Of a stretch of 64,000 nt of DNA, positions 34,223 through 45,195 are shown piece after piece (the first letter of the stretch is position 1; each line of letters starts with the position of its first letter). The DNA is from Haematobia irritans (Eukaryota; Arthropoda; Insecta; Diptera; Muscidae). The notes beneath the pieces are model-generated. The model saw nothing but the letters and a program-made list of their open reading frames with translations. It ran no database searches and was not told the origin of the DNA. Both the position numbers and the translations under genes were made by a program. Location: contig NC_134397.1 of assembly GCF_050003625.1 (NCBI RefSeq), forward strand, positions 200,128,899 to 200,192,898. The letters are read 5' to 3'.

Positions 34223-35155
34223 AAGGGTGATTTGTTAAGAGCTTGATAACTTTTTAAAAAAAAAAAACGCATAAAATTTGCAAAATCTCATCGGTTCTTT
34301 ATTTGAAACGTTAGATTGGTCCATGGCATTTACTTTTTGAAGATAATTTCATTTAAATGTTGACCGCGGCTGCGTCTTAGGTGGTCCATTCGGAAAGTCC
34401 AATTTTGGGCAACTTTTTCGAGCATTTCGGCCGGAATAGCCCGAATTTCTTCGGAAATGTTGTCTTCCAAAGCTGGAATAGTTGCTGGCTTATTTCTGTA
34501 GACTTTAGACTTGACGTAGCCCCACAAAAAATAGTCTAAAGGCGTCAAATCGCATGATCTTGGTGGCCAACTTACCGGTCCATTTCTTGAGATGAATTGT
34601 TCTCCGAAGTTTTCCCTCAAAATGGCCATAGAATCGCGAGCTGTGTGGCATGTAGCGCCATCTTGTTGAAACCACATGTCAACCAAGTTCAGTTCTTCCA
34701 TTTTTGGCAACAAAAAGTTTGTTAGCATCGAACGATAGCGATCGCCATTCACCGTAACGTTGCGTCCAACAGCATCTTTGAAAAAATACGGTCCAATGAT
34801 TCCACCAGCGTACAAACCACACCAAACAGTGCATTTTTCGGGATGCATGGGCAGTTCTTGAACGGCTTCTGGTTGCTCTTCACTCCAAATGCGACAATTT
34901 TGCTTATTTACGTAGCCATTCAACCAGAAATGAGCCTCATCGCTGAACAAAATTTGTCGATAAAAAAGCGGATTTTCTGCCAACTTTTCTAGGGCCCATT
35001 CACTGAAAATTCGACGTTGTGGCAGATCGTAAGTCTATTCATGATGAAATGTCAAAGCATACTGAGCATCTTTCTCTTTAACACCATGTCTGAAATCCCA
35101 CGTGATCTGTCAAATACTAATGCATGAAAATCCTAACCTCAAAAGAATCACCCTT
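34223..35155 (-). mobile_element. internally deleted DD41D (rosa-type) Tc1/mariner element
   Basis: Ends AAGGGTGATTTGTTAAGAGC (left) and, read inward, AAGGGTGATTCTTTTGAGG (right), with TA duplicated at 34221-34222 and 35156-35157. The uninserted H1 word (TTTAATATATACCACGTATG, for example at about 7310) confirms the target. At 933 bp it lacks the 5' part of the transposase gene, so it is non-autonomous. Confidence 0.88.
34330..34983 (-). pseudogene. DD41D transposase, catalytic half only
   Basis: A 217-codon frame holds the complete catalytic region: FSDEAHFW (Asp 15), WFQQDGATCH (Asp 108) and SCDLTPLDYFLWG (Asp 150). Forty-one residues separate the second and third Asp, which defines the DD41D group. 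The coding sense continues upstream of this Met for about 20 codons (RRIFSEWALEKL) to an in-frame TAG. The N-terminal helix-turn-helix DNA-binding domains are absent, so the product could not bind its ends normally. The frame is otherwise undamaged, which suggests a recent insertion of an already deleted copy. Met 1 is only the first Met of the remnant, not a native start. Confidence 0.85.
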
Positions 35156-35356
35156 TATATACCACGTATAGACTAACTCACAATTTAGAACACGATGTTA
35201 AGATGTTTTAAGATACCTTGCCATCGGTAAGTATTACCACAACGCAAGTTATTCGATTGTGAATGACAGTCTTTCGTAGAAGTTTCTACGCAATCCATGG
35301 TGGAGGGTACATAAGATTCGGCCTGGCCGAACTTACGGCCGTATATACTTGTTATT

Positions 35357-36947
35357 ATTAATCCTGGAGAGTAACATGAATACTAATTTACACGTTTTCC
35401 TTTTTCACACTAAAGTTGAGTTTTTCATGAACGCTTCATTTAGTTACCGTCCGTTCATAATTTTGGAACGTCATTTCTTGTAAAAGGTGATTTCTTAAGA
35501 GAAAAAAAACACGAAATTCTGAAAAAATCTGAAATGCAAATGTTGACAGTGACTAAGGCTATGATCACACGTATGATCACGGTAGCGGGCATCTTTTTTT
35601 AATTTTCTTTATAAATTCGTAACCATTACGTTTCAGATCATGAAGGCTGGTTGTTGTTTTGACAACGCATTGTGTCATTTTATCGTTGTCAGATTGATAG
35701 GGCTTGTTCTCCGCATGAAAGGATCGTTTTGAAATGACCATGCCGTTCATGATTTCCTATGAGGTCTTGCATTTTGGACAAAAAGAAAACCTGGATATCG
35801 CATTATATTGGAAGAAGTGCGGTCCAATGATGGCAACTTCTTTAGCAATTGACACTGCAATTTTTATTCGATTTTATTTGATTTGGTATCGACCCATACA
35901 GTATAGACCCATACATACACAGCACTTTTTTCAAACTGTTCGCTTGACATTGGGTCGAATATACATCAAAATCACAGATATTTCGATTGTAGTCCAGTGT
36001 AAATAGTTTTGTAAAACGGTATTTTTCCACCTATCTAAAGTAAACTCGGCAAAGATGAAACAAGCAAGTGATTGTAAACATTTTGCATTTGCATATTAAT
36101 GAGCACAGATTGATGGCATATTACTTCATCTTTCATTCTTTTTGAAATTTATATATTAAACTCATTCAGGGATATATTAAAGAGATTTTCAAATAATAGT
36201 TCATATCAAGTACACACCCCTTGGAGAATTTCAGAAGAGCCGTTCAAATAATTTTTTTCTTTTTTGAAATTTGCTCACGGCGTTCCTGATGTTTGCGAAA
36301 CTAGGAGTGATTGATATTAAACAGAACATACGAGTAATATTACGGATTTTTATCCCATACAATGTTTATATTTCATCCTCACACAAACAAAATGTTTTTA
36401 CCTTTAAAATTTGTAAATATTTTTATTTTTTTCCAAATTTTGGCGCACTGAAAACTGTTTAATGAGAAAACAATGAGTTACTTCGTGCTGAATTCTACCC
36501 TTTTTTCTTCAAAATTCCGAAACACGTTGTTAGAATAAGAAAAATGTAATGATCTCAAATACGAAAAATTTGACTTTTGTGGCATATTGCAATCTTCCAT
36601 ATCGATTTTTTCGCGAATAGAGATAATTTGACTTTTTATATTGACTAATCGGGTTTTTAAAGTCACCAAAATTGAATAATCGAATCGAATTTGATTTGAA
36701 GAGAAATATGACGTATGTATGTAGCTCTTTTCATGAAGAACATTTATCAGAAAACTTTCGCGTCGCGATTTCAAAATCTCACTTTTTCATAAATATTTGG
36801 AAAAAATATTTAGAAAAAACTTGAAAAGTCAACTAATTGGTTTTTTTCTAAAAAGAATGAGGATCAATCGACCTTTTATAATTTTCAAACTCGAATTTGT
36901 TGAAAATCGAGTCAAATCTACTTATACTAATAGGCTCTTTTTAAACC
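35357..36947. other. no intact gene; possible decayed Tc1/mariner DNA
   Basis: At 35482 AAAGGTGATTTCTTAAGAG resembles the DD41D terminus. At about 35815-35840 GAAGAAGTGCGGTCCAATGAT resembles the IIGPxFF transposase region on the minus strand. TTACCGTCCGTTCA ... TTTTGGAACGT (35446-35475) recurs at about 40221-40252. From 36570 on, TCGA-rich degenerate repeat predominates. No frame is convincing. Confidence 0.35.
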
Positions 36948-37335
36948 ATCCCCAAAATGATGGGGGAGGCATATTAACTTTGTCTTTCCGTTTGTAACAC
37001 ATCCCATAAATTATATATATTCTGGGTCTTGATGAAATTCTGAATCAATTTAGTGATGTCCGTCTGTTTAAATCACGCTAACTCCCGAACGAAACAAACT
37101 ATCGACTTGAAACTTGGCACAAGTAGTTTTTATTAGCGTAGGTCGGATGGTATTGCAAATGGGTCATATCGGTCCACTTGTAGGTATAGCACCCATATAA
37201 ACCGACCCCCAAATTTGACTTATGCAGCATCTTGGAGGAGCAAGGTTCATCCGATCCGGTTGAAATTTGGTACATGATGAAGGGATATGCCCTCCCCCAA
37301 TCATGCAAACATTGGTCCATATCGGTCCATATTAC
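36948..37335 (+). repeat. H1 end-module fragment
   Basis: It starts with a diverged hairpin (CCCCAAAATGATGGGGGAGG), then CATATTAACTTTGTC, GTCCGTCTG and ATCACGCTAACTCCCGAACG, with one central unit. It breaks off in TCGA-rich DNA. Confidence 0.7.
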
Positions 37336-37620
37336 TAGTCAGCTCATCGGCCATTTCTCTCAAACTGTAATCTACAAAATCAAGTTGTTTGAGAATCGAA
37401 ACAATTCGAATTTTGATGTTGGTCAAAATCGGCTAATTGATTTTTTTAGTGACCAAGATTGACTAATCGAACTCTGGAGAAAATCGAATTTTAATTGAAA
37501 GTCGCGACGTCGAATGTCGACTATTCAATAATCCCAAAAATCGAATGTCGCTTTTTTAAATTGTTAAAAATCGACTTTTCCAAATATCAGAAAAAAACGA
37601 AAACTTGGACTTTTGAATTA
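37336..37620. repeat. TCGA-rich degenerate repeat
   Basis: Irregular reiteration of AATCGA / TCGACTTTT words, as at 480-660. No gene is visible. Confidence 0.5.
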
Positions 37621-37621
37621 A

Positions 37622-38999
37622 AATACAAGTATATACGGCCGTAAGTTCGACCAGGCCGAATCTTAGGTGCCCTCCACCATGGATTGCGTAGAAACTTCTA
37701 CGAAAGACTGTCATCTACTATAGAATTATTTGGGTTGTGGTATCTTAAAACTTCTTAACATCGTTTTCTAAATTGTGAGTTAGTCCATACGTGGTATATA
37801 TTAGACAAAAAAGTTATGTATAGGTAAGTCTAATAATAATTACGAATCGACATGGAAATTAATATATGGGGGTCGCTTATATGGGGGCTATATAGAATTA
37901 TGAATTTGATATGGACCAATATTTGTGTGATTGGGAATCGATTTATCTGAGGGCTATATATAACTATATACCGATATGGTCCTAATTAGGCATGGTTGTT
38001 AACGGCCATATACTAGCACAATGTACCAAATTTCAACTGACTCAGACGAAATTTGCTCCTCCAAGAGGCTCCAAAACCAAATCTCGGGATCGGTTTATAT
38101 GGGGGCTATATATGATTGTGGAATGATGTGGACCACTTTTGGTATGGTTGTTAAATATCATTTACTACCACCACGTACCACATTTCAACCAGATCGGATG
38201 AAGTTTTCTTTTCCAAAAGGCACCGGAGGTCAAATCTGGGGATCGGTTTATAAGGGGGCTATATATAATTATGGACTGATATGAACCAATTCCTGCATGG
38301 TTGGTGGATACCATATATTAACACCACTTACCAAATTTCAACTGAATCAGATGAATTTTGGTCTTCCAAGAGGCTCCGAAGGTCAAATCTGGTGATTGGT
38401 TTATATGGGGGGCTATAAATAATTATGGACCGATGTGGACCAATTTTTGCATTGTCATTAGAGACAATATACTAACACCATATACCAAATTTCAGCCGGA
38501 TCGGATGAAATTTGCTTCTCTTAGAGGCTCAGCAAGTCAAATTGGGGGATCGGTTCATATGGGGGCTATATATAATTATGAACCGATTTGGACCAATTTT
38601 TGCATGGTTGTTAGAGACCATATACTAACACTATTTACCAAATTTCAGCCCGATCGGATGAAATTTGCTTCTCTTAGAGCAATCGCAGGCCAAATTTGGA
38701 GGTCCGTTTATATGGGGGCTATACGTAAAAGTGGACCAATAGGGCCCATTTGCAATACCATCCGACCTACGTCAATAACAACTACTTGTGGCAAGTTTCA
38801 AGTCGATAGCTTGTTCGGAAGTTAGCATGATTTCAACAGACGGACGGACAGACGGACGGACGAACACGCTCAGATCGACTCAGAATTTCACCACGACCCA
38901 GAATATATATACTTTATGGGGTCTTAGAGTAATATTTCGATGTGTTACAAACGGAATGACAAAGTAAATACATCCCCATCCTATGGTGGAGGGTATAAA
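37622..38999 (-). mobile_element. H1 element copy 7 (complete, no minisatellite)
   Basis: ACAAGTATATACGGCCGTAA end, closing-module words, about six central units (37860-38700), (GACG)n, then ACCCAGAATATATATACTTT and the hairpin CCCATCCTATGGTGGAGGG. Copy 8 follows at once in the same orientation. Confidence 0.8.
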
Positions 39000-39000
39000 A

Positions 39001-39996
39001 AGACGGATTAAATACGTATATAATTCAGTTTGACAAAATTTTCTATAGAAATAAAATTTTGACAAAATTTTCAATAGAAATACAATTTTAACAAAATTTT
39101 CTATAGAAGTAAAATTTTCACAAAATTTTCTATAGAAATAAAATTTTGACAAACTTTACTATAGAAATAAAGTTTTGACAAAATTGTCTACAGAAATGAA
39201 ATTTGAACAAAATTTTCTATAGAACTAAAATTTTGACAAAATTTTTTATAGAAATAAAATTTTGACAAAATTTTCTATAGAAATAAAATTTTTGTAGATT
39301 ATTTTTAGCTCGAGTGGCAACCATGATTGTGAACCGATATGGACCAATTTTTGTGTGATTGGAGATCGGCTATATATAACTATAGACCGATATGGACCAA
39401 TTTTAGTATGGTTGTTAGCGGGCATGTACTAACAACATGTTGCACGTTCCAAATTTGAACCGGATCGGATTAATTTTGCTCCTCCAAGAAGCTCCGGAGT
39501 TCAAATCTGGAGAACGGTTTATATGGGGGCTATATATAATTATGGACCGATATGGACCAATTCTGGCACGGTTGTTAGATATTATATACTAACACCATGT
39601 TCCAAATTTCAACCCGATTGGATGAAATTTGCTTCTCTTAGAGTCTCCGCAAGCCAAATCTGTTAGAGACCATATACCAACACCCTGTACCAAATTTCAG
39701 CCGGATCGGATGAAATATGCTTCTGTTAGAGGCTCCGCAAGCCGAATCTGAGGGTCCGTTTATATGGGGGCTATACGTAAAAATGGACCGATATGGCCCA
39801 TTTTCAATACCATCCGACCTACATCAATAACAACTACTTGTACCAAGTTTCAAGTCGATAGCTTGTTTCATTCGGAAGTTAGCGTGATTTCAACAGACGG
39901 ACGGACGGACGGACATGCTTAGATCGACTCAGAATTTCACGACGACCCAGAATATATATATACTTTATGGAGTCTTAGAGCAATATATCGATAAAA
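39001..39996 (-). mobile_element. H1 element copy 8, joined tail-to-head to copy 7
   Basis: It lacks the ACAAG end and starts at GGATTAAATACGTATATAAT, followed by the 29-bp minisatellite (39030-39290), central units, (GACG)n at 39896-39915 and ACTTTATGGAGTCTTAGAGC. The hairpin is missing. The direct junction with copy 7 resembles the H2 concatemers. Confidence 0.75.
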
Positions 39997-40284
39997 AAAA
40001 TCCGCTACCGTGACACGAACCTGGATTGCCTGCACCATACGCGCTAACAGTCGCCTTAGCACATTGTACCACCGACGGAATTGCCATAAGAACGTCTAAC
40101 AAATATTTTAAGACTTTTCCAAAGGCCAAAGAAAAATGAAAGCCGTTCAGGAAATCGTGAACGCCAGTGGACGAAACCGTGGATATTTCGTTTTGAGTTT
40201 TCGTGAACGTTACCGTTTCATTTTGTTACCGTCCGTTCATGATTTTGGAACGTAATTTTTTCTATTAGTGCATCTACCTCAATT
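39997..40284. other. LINE target region with a minus-strand tRNA-like piece
   Basis: At about 40011-40086 the minus strand reads GTCGGTGGTACAATGTGCTA (box A-like) and CCAGGTTCGTGTCACGG (box B-like), but stems are imperfect. GAACG / CGTTC words alternate at 40143-40252. The 13-bp LINE target duplication ATCTACCTCAATT is at 40272-40284. Confidence 0.5.
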
Positions 40285-40767
40285 TTTTTATACAACTTAC
40301 TGTGACGGACGTCTTAGTGGTTGCTGCGATCAAAACCTTAAAATTCCTCCAACCGAAGCATCTTACGGATTACGTTGGGGTGTTGGGCTCGAGAGAATTT
40401 CATTCGGATCATCTCACCATTCGAGAACACATATTTTGGACACAGAGTGAGTGGATATTATCACTTAAACTTTTTCATTATCAATAAATCAAGTCAAAAT
40501 AAAAAAATTTTGACTGGAAAACACGATAGAGACAACTGCTTTGCTGTGTTGTTAATAGTTTTGTTTACAAATACTGCCAACACCAGCTGGTCGTTTCTAT
40601 CAAATAGTGGTTACGGGTTACCTACGTACTGTAGTAACAGCGTAGCAAAAAAAAGTATTTTACGATATCACCTGTTGGTAATGTCGTGCGTATATGGTGT
40701 GTGTCCTTGCTAGACATATACATATACTGCATTAGCGACATCGAGCACCCAGTGATAGCCGTTAAAT

Positions 40768-42273
40768 ATGAGTAACAGCAGAGATGCAACCCCAAGAAAC
40801 AGCATTGGTTCGCTGAGAATAAATAAACTCCTTGAACTTGAAAGGACAAATGCAGAATTGTTAGCCAGAAATGAGAAGTATGAAAGACTGTGCTATCAAC
40901 TTCAGCAGGATGTAGAAAATCTTAAATTACAATTAAATCAACACCAACGTTCTGATTCGTTTGAAACTGACGAAGAGGAATTACACCATGAAGTCGGCCG
41001 TTTTGATATGCAGGCACAAAATGAAAACAGTACTTTACCCCCAAATCCATCTGAGGAGTGGCAATTGGTAAAAGGTGGCAAGAGGAATAGGGAAAGTCCC
41101 AATCGTACAACTGTTAATGATGCTAAAAAACAAGCAACGTCAAGCAAATACTGGCTCAGCAAAGAAAACCAGGTTTCTGAAAATCAGTTCGAAATACTTA
41201 GTAACCATGTCGAGACTACCGAAGAAAATATTACTGTACAGGAACGATCAAAGCCTCCACCAATTTTTGTGGACAATGTTGAAAATATTCAGCCATTAAT
41301 GTCGCTTTTGACTCAAAGCGTTCCAGATCAGTACGAAATAAGATCTCTTCGAAACAACCAAGTAAAGATTACCTCAAAAAATCATGATGCCTACAAGAAA
41401 ATCGTCGAGGAACTTAAAGAAAAGGATACGGAATTCCATACATATAAACCCAAGAATGAAAGGGGGTTTAAAGTAATACTCAAAAATATTCATCCAACTG
41501 TCGATATTGAACAGTTGAAGGATGAACTATTTAAAATGGGACATGAAGTTACTAATATTTGGAATATTAAACATCGTGTTACCAAGAAACCTCTACCAAT
41601 GTTCGAAATTGTATTATCCACTAAGACAAACAATAAGGATATTTACACCATAAATAAACTAATGAGTAGTATTGTTGAATTTGAGCCACCTCGTCCCAAG
41701 AAAACAATACCACAATGCTCAAACTGTCAACAATACGGCCACACAAAAACATATTGCCGGAAGAAACCAATATGTATAAAATGTGCAGGAAATCACCATT
41801 CTAAATCATGCCCTCGAAAAAATTGGGCTAATGAAGTGAAATGCGCTCTATGTAATGGAAATCACCCAGCAAACTATAAGGGTTGCAACATTTATAAGCA
41901 ACTGTACAAGAAACAATACCCCGCCTTGCGAACTAATATCGAAAGACAGGAAACGATTGATACCGAACAAAATGTAGAGCAACCTTCCACTAGTCAAAGA
42001 TCCCTTACCATGAGTTCCAGAAATAATACCACATATGCAAATGCTGTTTCTACCTCTAAGATCGGCCACCACTCTCAAAACCAAAATGCTGTAAAACCAC
42101 CACAGACCAGCGAAAACGAATCTCGTCCCCAACATCCCCCATCCCAATTACCATGCCAAATTTCTTTCCCCACACAAAATACCACCAACATCAAGGACAT
42201 GCTCAATAGCCTAAATGTCCTAATGCAGCAAATGACTAGCCTTCTTCTAAATATAACTGCGCAACTCTCCTAG
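40768..42273 (+). CDS. LINE ORF1, gag-like RNA-binding protein
   Basis: A 501-residue nucleocapsid-like protein. An N-terminal coiled-coil-like Leu/Glu-rich segment (about 15-60) is followed by an acidic linker and, at about 200-310, a region of the PRE_C2HC type that precedes zinc knuckles in jockey, F and Doc gag proteins. Three knuckles lie at about 316-377: CSNCQQYGHTKTYC (CX2CX4HX4C), CIKCAGNHHSKSC (CX2CX3HX4C) and CALCNGNHPANYKGC (CX2CX3HX6C), the set typical of this clade. The C-terminus is Gln/Ser/Thr-rich. In the family this protein packages the RNA and guides it to the nucleus. The ORF1 stop and ORF2 ATG are 8 nt apart, so reinitiation is a plausible way to translate ORF2. Confidence 0.93.
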   Translation: MSNSRDATPRNSIGSLRINKLLELERTNAELLARNEKYERLCYQLQQDVENLKLQLNQHQRSDSFETDEEELHHEVGRFDMQAQNENSTLPPNPSEEWQLVKGGKRNRESPNRTTVNDAKKQATSSKYWLSKENQVSENQFEILSNHVETTEENITVQERSKPPPIFVDNVENIQPLMSLLTQSVPDQYEIRSLRNNQVKITSKNHDAYKKIVEELKEKDTEFHTYKPKNERGFKVILKNIHPTVDIEQLKDELFKMGHEVTNIWNIKHRVTKKPLPMFEIVLSTKTNNKDIYTINKLMSSIVEFEPPRPKKTIPQCSNCQQYGHTKTYCRKKPICIKCAGNHHSKSCPRKNWANEVKCALCNGNHPANYKGCNIYKQLYKKQYPALRTNIERQETIDTEQNVEQPSTSQRSLTMSSRNNTTYANAVSTSKIGHHSQNQNAVKPPQTSENESRPQHPPSQLPCQISFPTQNTTNIKDMLNSLNVLMQQMTSLLLNITAQLS

Positions 42274-42281
42274 TTACAAAA

Positions 42282-44948
42282 ATGAGCCAATTAAAAATAG
42301 TTTTCTGGAATGCAAATGGATTATCAAAACATACTTTAGAACTGACACAATTTCTAAAATTAAATCAAGTAGATATACTATGTGTATCGGAAACACATTT
42401 CACTCAGAAAACATATTTTACTATACCTTATTACGATTTATATCATGTAAATCACCCAGACGGCAAAGCAAGAGGTGGATCGGCTATACTAATCAAGAAG
42501 AATATTAAACATCTCCAAGGAATTCCTTATTGTACTCATGAAATTCAAGCTACTAATATCATAGTTGAGGATTGGCATGGGCCGTTGACGGTTTCTTCTG
42601 TTTACTGTCCTCCCAGGCATAACATAAAAAAGGAAGTATATGTAAATTTCTTCAGCACTCTTGGACAAAAGTTCATAGCTTGTGGAGATTACAACGCTAA
42701 ACATCCTTTATGGGGATCTAGGCTCGTAACTCCCAAAGGAAGACAACTATTGTATGCTATTAGAGAATTAAACCTAAATGTTATATCCTCTGGCACCCCA
42801 ACATATTGGCCAAGTGATTCAAACAAAATCCCAGACCTAATAGATTTTTGTGTCTCGAAGGGTATACCTGAAAAATCACTTCGATGTATAACATGCAATG
42901 AACTTTCTTCGGACCACTCACCCGTGTTCTTGATAATGGACTCAAAATATAAAGTGTGCGAAGAGAAGTGTTCACTTCATAATAAGAAAACAAATTGGCA
43001 TTACTTCCGTTATTACATAAGTAATAAAATAAACACCAATATTTCATTGAAAACAGACAATGAAATATCGGAAGCAGTGGAATATCTGGTCAAGCTTTTA
43101 CAAGAGGCATCATGGAATGCAACTCCTCAAATAGTTTACAAAATGTATTCAAACACCCCTAGGAAAGTTCAAATCAAGCTTGCAGAGAAACGAAAAGCAA
43201 AAAAAGAATGGCATAGAACGAAATCTCCTGAAGATAAGAAAAAATTAAATAAAGCAACAAGAGAGCTTCGAAACCTCTTACAAAATATTCAAAATGAAAA
43301 TTTTGAAAGAGACATCCAGAACTTGGGGCCAAATAAGTCTACGGACTATTCTCTTTGGAAAGTAACAAAATCGTTACAAAGATACCCTAAACTAAATCAC
43401 CCTATTAGAAAACCAAATAACTCTTGGACAAGAAATAATTTTGAAAAAGCAGTCACATTTGCAAACTATTTGAGTGAGGTTTTTACCCCAAATACAACCG
43501 ACACTGTACCTGAAAATATTCATGAATTCCTCAGTGAACCACATCAGCTCGAGCTACCCATAAAAAAGTTTACAAAAACTGAAGTTAACAAGGCCATCAG
43601 TAACCTTAAAACAAATAAAGCACCTGGCTATGACTTAATCACACCAAAAGTGTTAAAAGAACTTCCAAAAGAAGCAATAAATCTTTTAACATTTATTTAC
43701 AATGCCTGTTTAACTCGTTGTTTTGTACCCTTGCAATGGAAAGTTGCACAAATAACTATGATTCAGAAACCTGGTAAACCCGCTGACCAAGTGAAATCGT
43801 ACCGTCCTATTAGTCTTTTACCAATTTTTTCTAAAGTGCTCGAAATACTCTTTCTACAGCGACTAATGCCAATCGTCTCCCAACTAAATCTAATTCCAAA
43901 CCATCAGTTCGGATTTAGAAAGAAACATGGTACAATTGAGCAAATTCACAGACTAGTTGAGACAATTAACAATGCATTCGAGTCTAAAAATTTTTGTACA
44001 GCTGCTTTCCTCGACATATCCCAAGCATTTGATAAAGTCTGGCACGAAGGTCTTCTTTACAAGATCAAGAAAATACTACCAATAAATTATTATATGTTTA
44101 TATCATCCTACATTCAAGAACGACACTTTTATGTTCAAGAAGCTGGTGAAATGAGTCCCATTAAAGATATTCGGGCCGGCGTACCTCAAGGCAGTGTACT
44201 CGGTCCCCTACTCTATCTTTTATTCACATCGGACCTCCCGAAATCCTCGAAAGCTATTATTGGAACATTTGCTGATGACACAGCGATACTGGCTGTGGAC
44301 AAAAATGAAATAAATGCAAGCAATACTCTCCAGGACTATTTAAATACGTTGTCCTTATGGCTCAGCAAATGGCGTATAAAAGCAAATGAATCTAAATCAA
44401 CCCAGGTAACATTTACTTTGAAACACAAAATATGCCCACCTGTATACCTGAACCAAATACAGATACCTCAACGTAATGATGCACTGTATTTAGGAATATA
44501 CTTAGACCAAAAACTGAAATGGAGAAAACACATAGAGACTAAAAGAAAAGCTCTTGATATCCAATTCAATAAAATGAAATACCTAATTGGTTACCGATCT
44601 AAGCTTTCGTTGGAAAATAAGATTCTTATCTACAAATGTATAATAAAACCTGTATGGACTTACGGCATTCAATTATGGGGAACCGCTTCAAATACAAATA
44701 TAAAAGTGCTACAACAGTTTCAATCGAAAGTATTGAGAACAATAACAAATGCTCCCACATACATAACCAATCAACGCCTCCATGAAGAATTGAATATAAA
44801 GACAGTAAAAGAAGAAATTGTATCTCAACTTTTATCCTACAAAATAAGAATTGACAACCACCCAAATCCGCTTGCTTCAAACTTAATGTCAAGTCGAGAA
44901 ACGTTTAAAAGACTTAAAAGGAAAGCCCCGCAGGATTTACTAGTTTAA
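42282..44948 (+). CDS. LINE ORF2, endonuclease and reverse transcriptase
   Basis: An uninterrupted 888-residue polyprotein. The N-terminal apurinic-type endonuclease (about 1-220) shows FWNANGLS, CVSETHF, SSVYCPP, CGDYNAKH and SSDHSPVF. The reverse transcriptase (about 440-730) shows SYRPISLLPIFSKVLE, HQFGFRKKHGT, AAFLDISQAFDKVWH, RAGVPQGSVLGPLLYLLF and the catalytic FADD at about 663-666, then YLGIYLDQKLKW. No RNase H domain is apparent, as is usual for jockey-clade elements. The endonuclease nicks the target and the RT copies the element's RNA at the nick. All catalytic motifs look intact, so the copy may encode active protein. Confidence 0.95.
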   Translation: MSQLKIVFWNANGLSKHTLELTQFLKLNQVDILCVSETHFTQKTYFTIPYYDLYHVNHPDGKARGGSAILIKKNIKHLQGIPYCTHEIQATNIIVEDWHGPLTVSSVYCPPRHNIKKEVYVNFFSTLGQKFIACGDYNAKHPLWGSRLVTPKGRQLLYAIRELNLNVISSGTPTYWPSDSNKIPDLIDFCVSKGIPEKSLRCITCNELSSDHSPVFLIMDSKYKVCEEKCSLHNKKTNWHYFRYYISNKINTNISLKTDNEISEAVEYLVKLLQEASWNATPQIVYKMYSNTPRKVQIKLAEKRKAKKEWHRTKSPEDKKKLNKATRELRNLLQNIQNENFERDIQNLGPNKSTDYSLWKVTKSLQRYPKLNHPIRKPNNSWTRNNFEKAVTFANYLSEVFTPNTTDTVPENIHEFLSEPHQLELPIKKFTKTEVNKAISNLKTNKAPGYDLITPKVLKELPKEAINLLTFIYNACLTRCFVPLQWKVAQITMIQKPGKPADQVKSYRPISLLPIFSKVLEILFLQRLMPIVSQLNLIPNHQFGFRKKHGTIEQIHRLVETINNAFESKNFCTAAFLDISQAFDKVWHEGLLYKIKKILPINYYMFISSYIQERHFYVQEAGEMSPIKDIRAGVPQGSVLGPLLYLLFTSDLPKSSKAIIGTFADDTAILAVDKNEINASNTLQDYLNTLSLWLSKWRIKANESKSTQVTFTLKHKICPPVYLNQIQIPQRNDALYLGIYLDQKLKWRKHIETKRKALDIQFNKMKYLIGYRSKLSLENKILIYKCIIKPVWTYGIQLWGTASNTNIKVLQQFQSKVLRTITNAPTYITNQRLHEELNIKTVKEEIVSQLLSYKIRIDNHPNPLASNLMSSRETFKRLKRKAPQDLLV

Positions 44949-45195
44949 GTCATTATATAATATATGTGTGAATATACATACATGTATATATGTATTTATA
45001 CATAGGTATATGTGTGCGTAGACGCACATATGAATTTAAAATTTAAATTTAATATTTAATATGGGTTGACCACTGGGTCGACACCATTGAAGTACAATTT
45101 GCAAAAACCACGAATAATGTCAAATATCAATGTAAGATAGATCGCATTAATAAAGTACATAAAAAAAAAAAAAAAAAAAAAAATCTACCTCAATT

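Larger units (their letters stand above)
33022..35356 (+). mobile_element. H1 element copy 6 with nested DD41D element
   Basis: Hairpin end ATACCCTCCACCATATGATG, GTCCGTCCGTCTG tract, 153-bp units to about 34190, then the closing module interrupted by a Tc1/mariner element. It resumes at ACCACGTATAGACTAACTCA and ends CTTACGGCCGTATATACTTG. There is no minisatellite. Confidence 0.8.
40285..45182 (+). mobile_element. full-length jockey-clade LINE
   Basis: A 4.9-kb non-LTR retrotransposon with a 5'UTR of about 480 bp and two intact ORFs. Its 3'UTR has AATAAA (about 45149) and a poly(A) of about 23 nt. ATCTACCTCAATT at 40272-40284 and 45183-45195 is a perfect 13-bp target duplication. GGACG at 40307-40311 sits about 27 nt from the left border, near the position of the downstream promoter element used by jockey-type internal promoters (inference). 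Intact ORFs, tail and duplication indicate a recent insertion. Confidence 0.95.

Noticed and set aside
35734..36006. 90-codon plus-strand gene
   Set aside because: No domain; part of it may be the reverse complement of decayed transposase DNA.
40268..40713. short upstream ORFs in the LINE leader (60, 61 and 112 codons)
   Set aside because: Overlapping frames in a 5'UTR without conserved motifs; ORF1 at 40768 has the expected domains.
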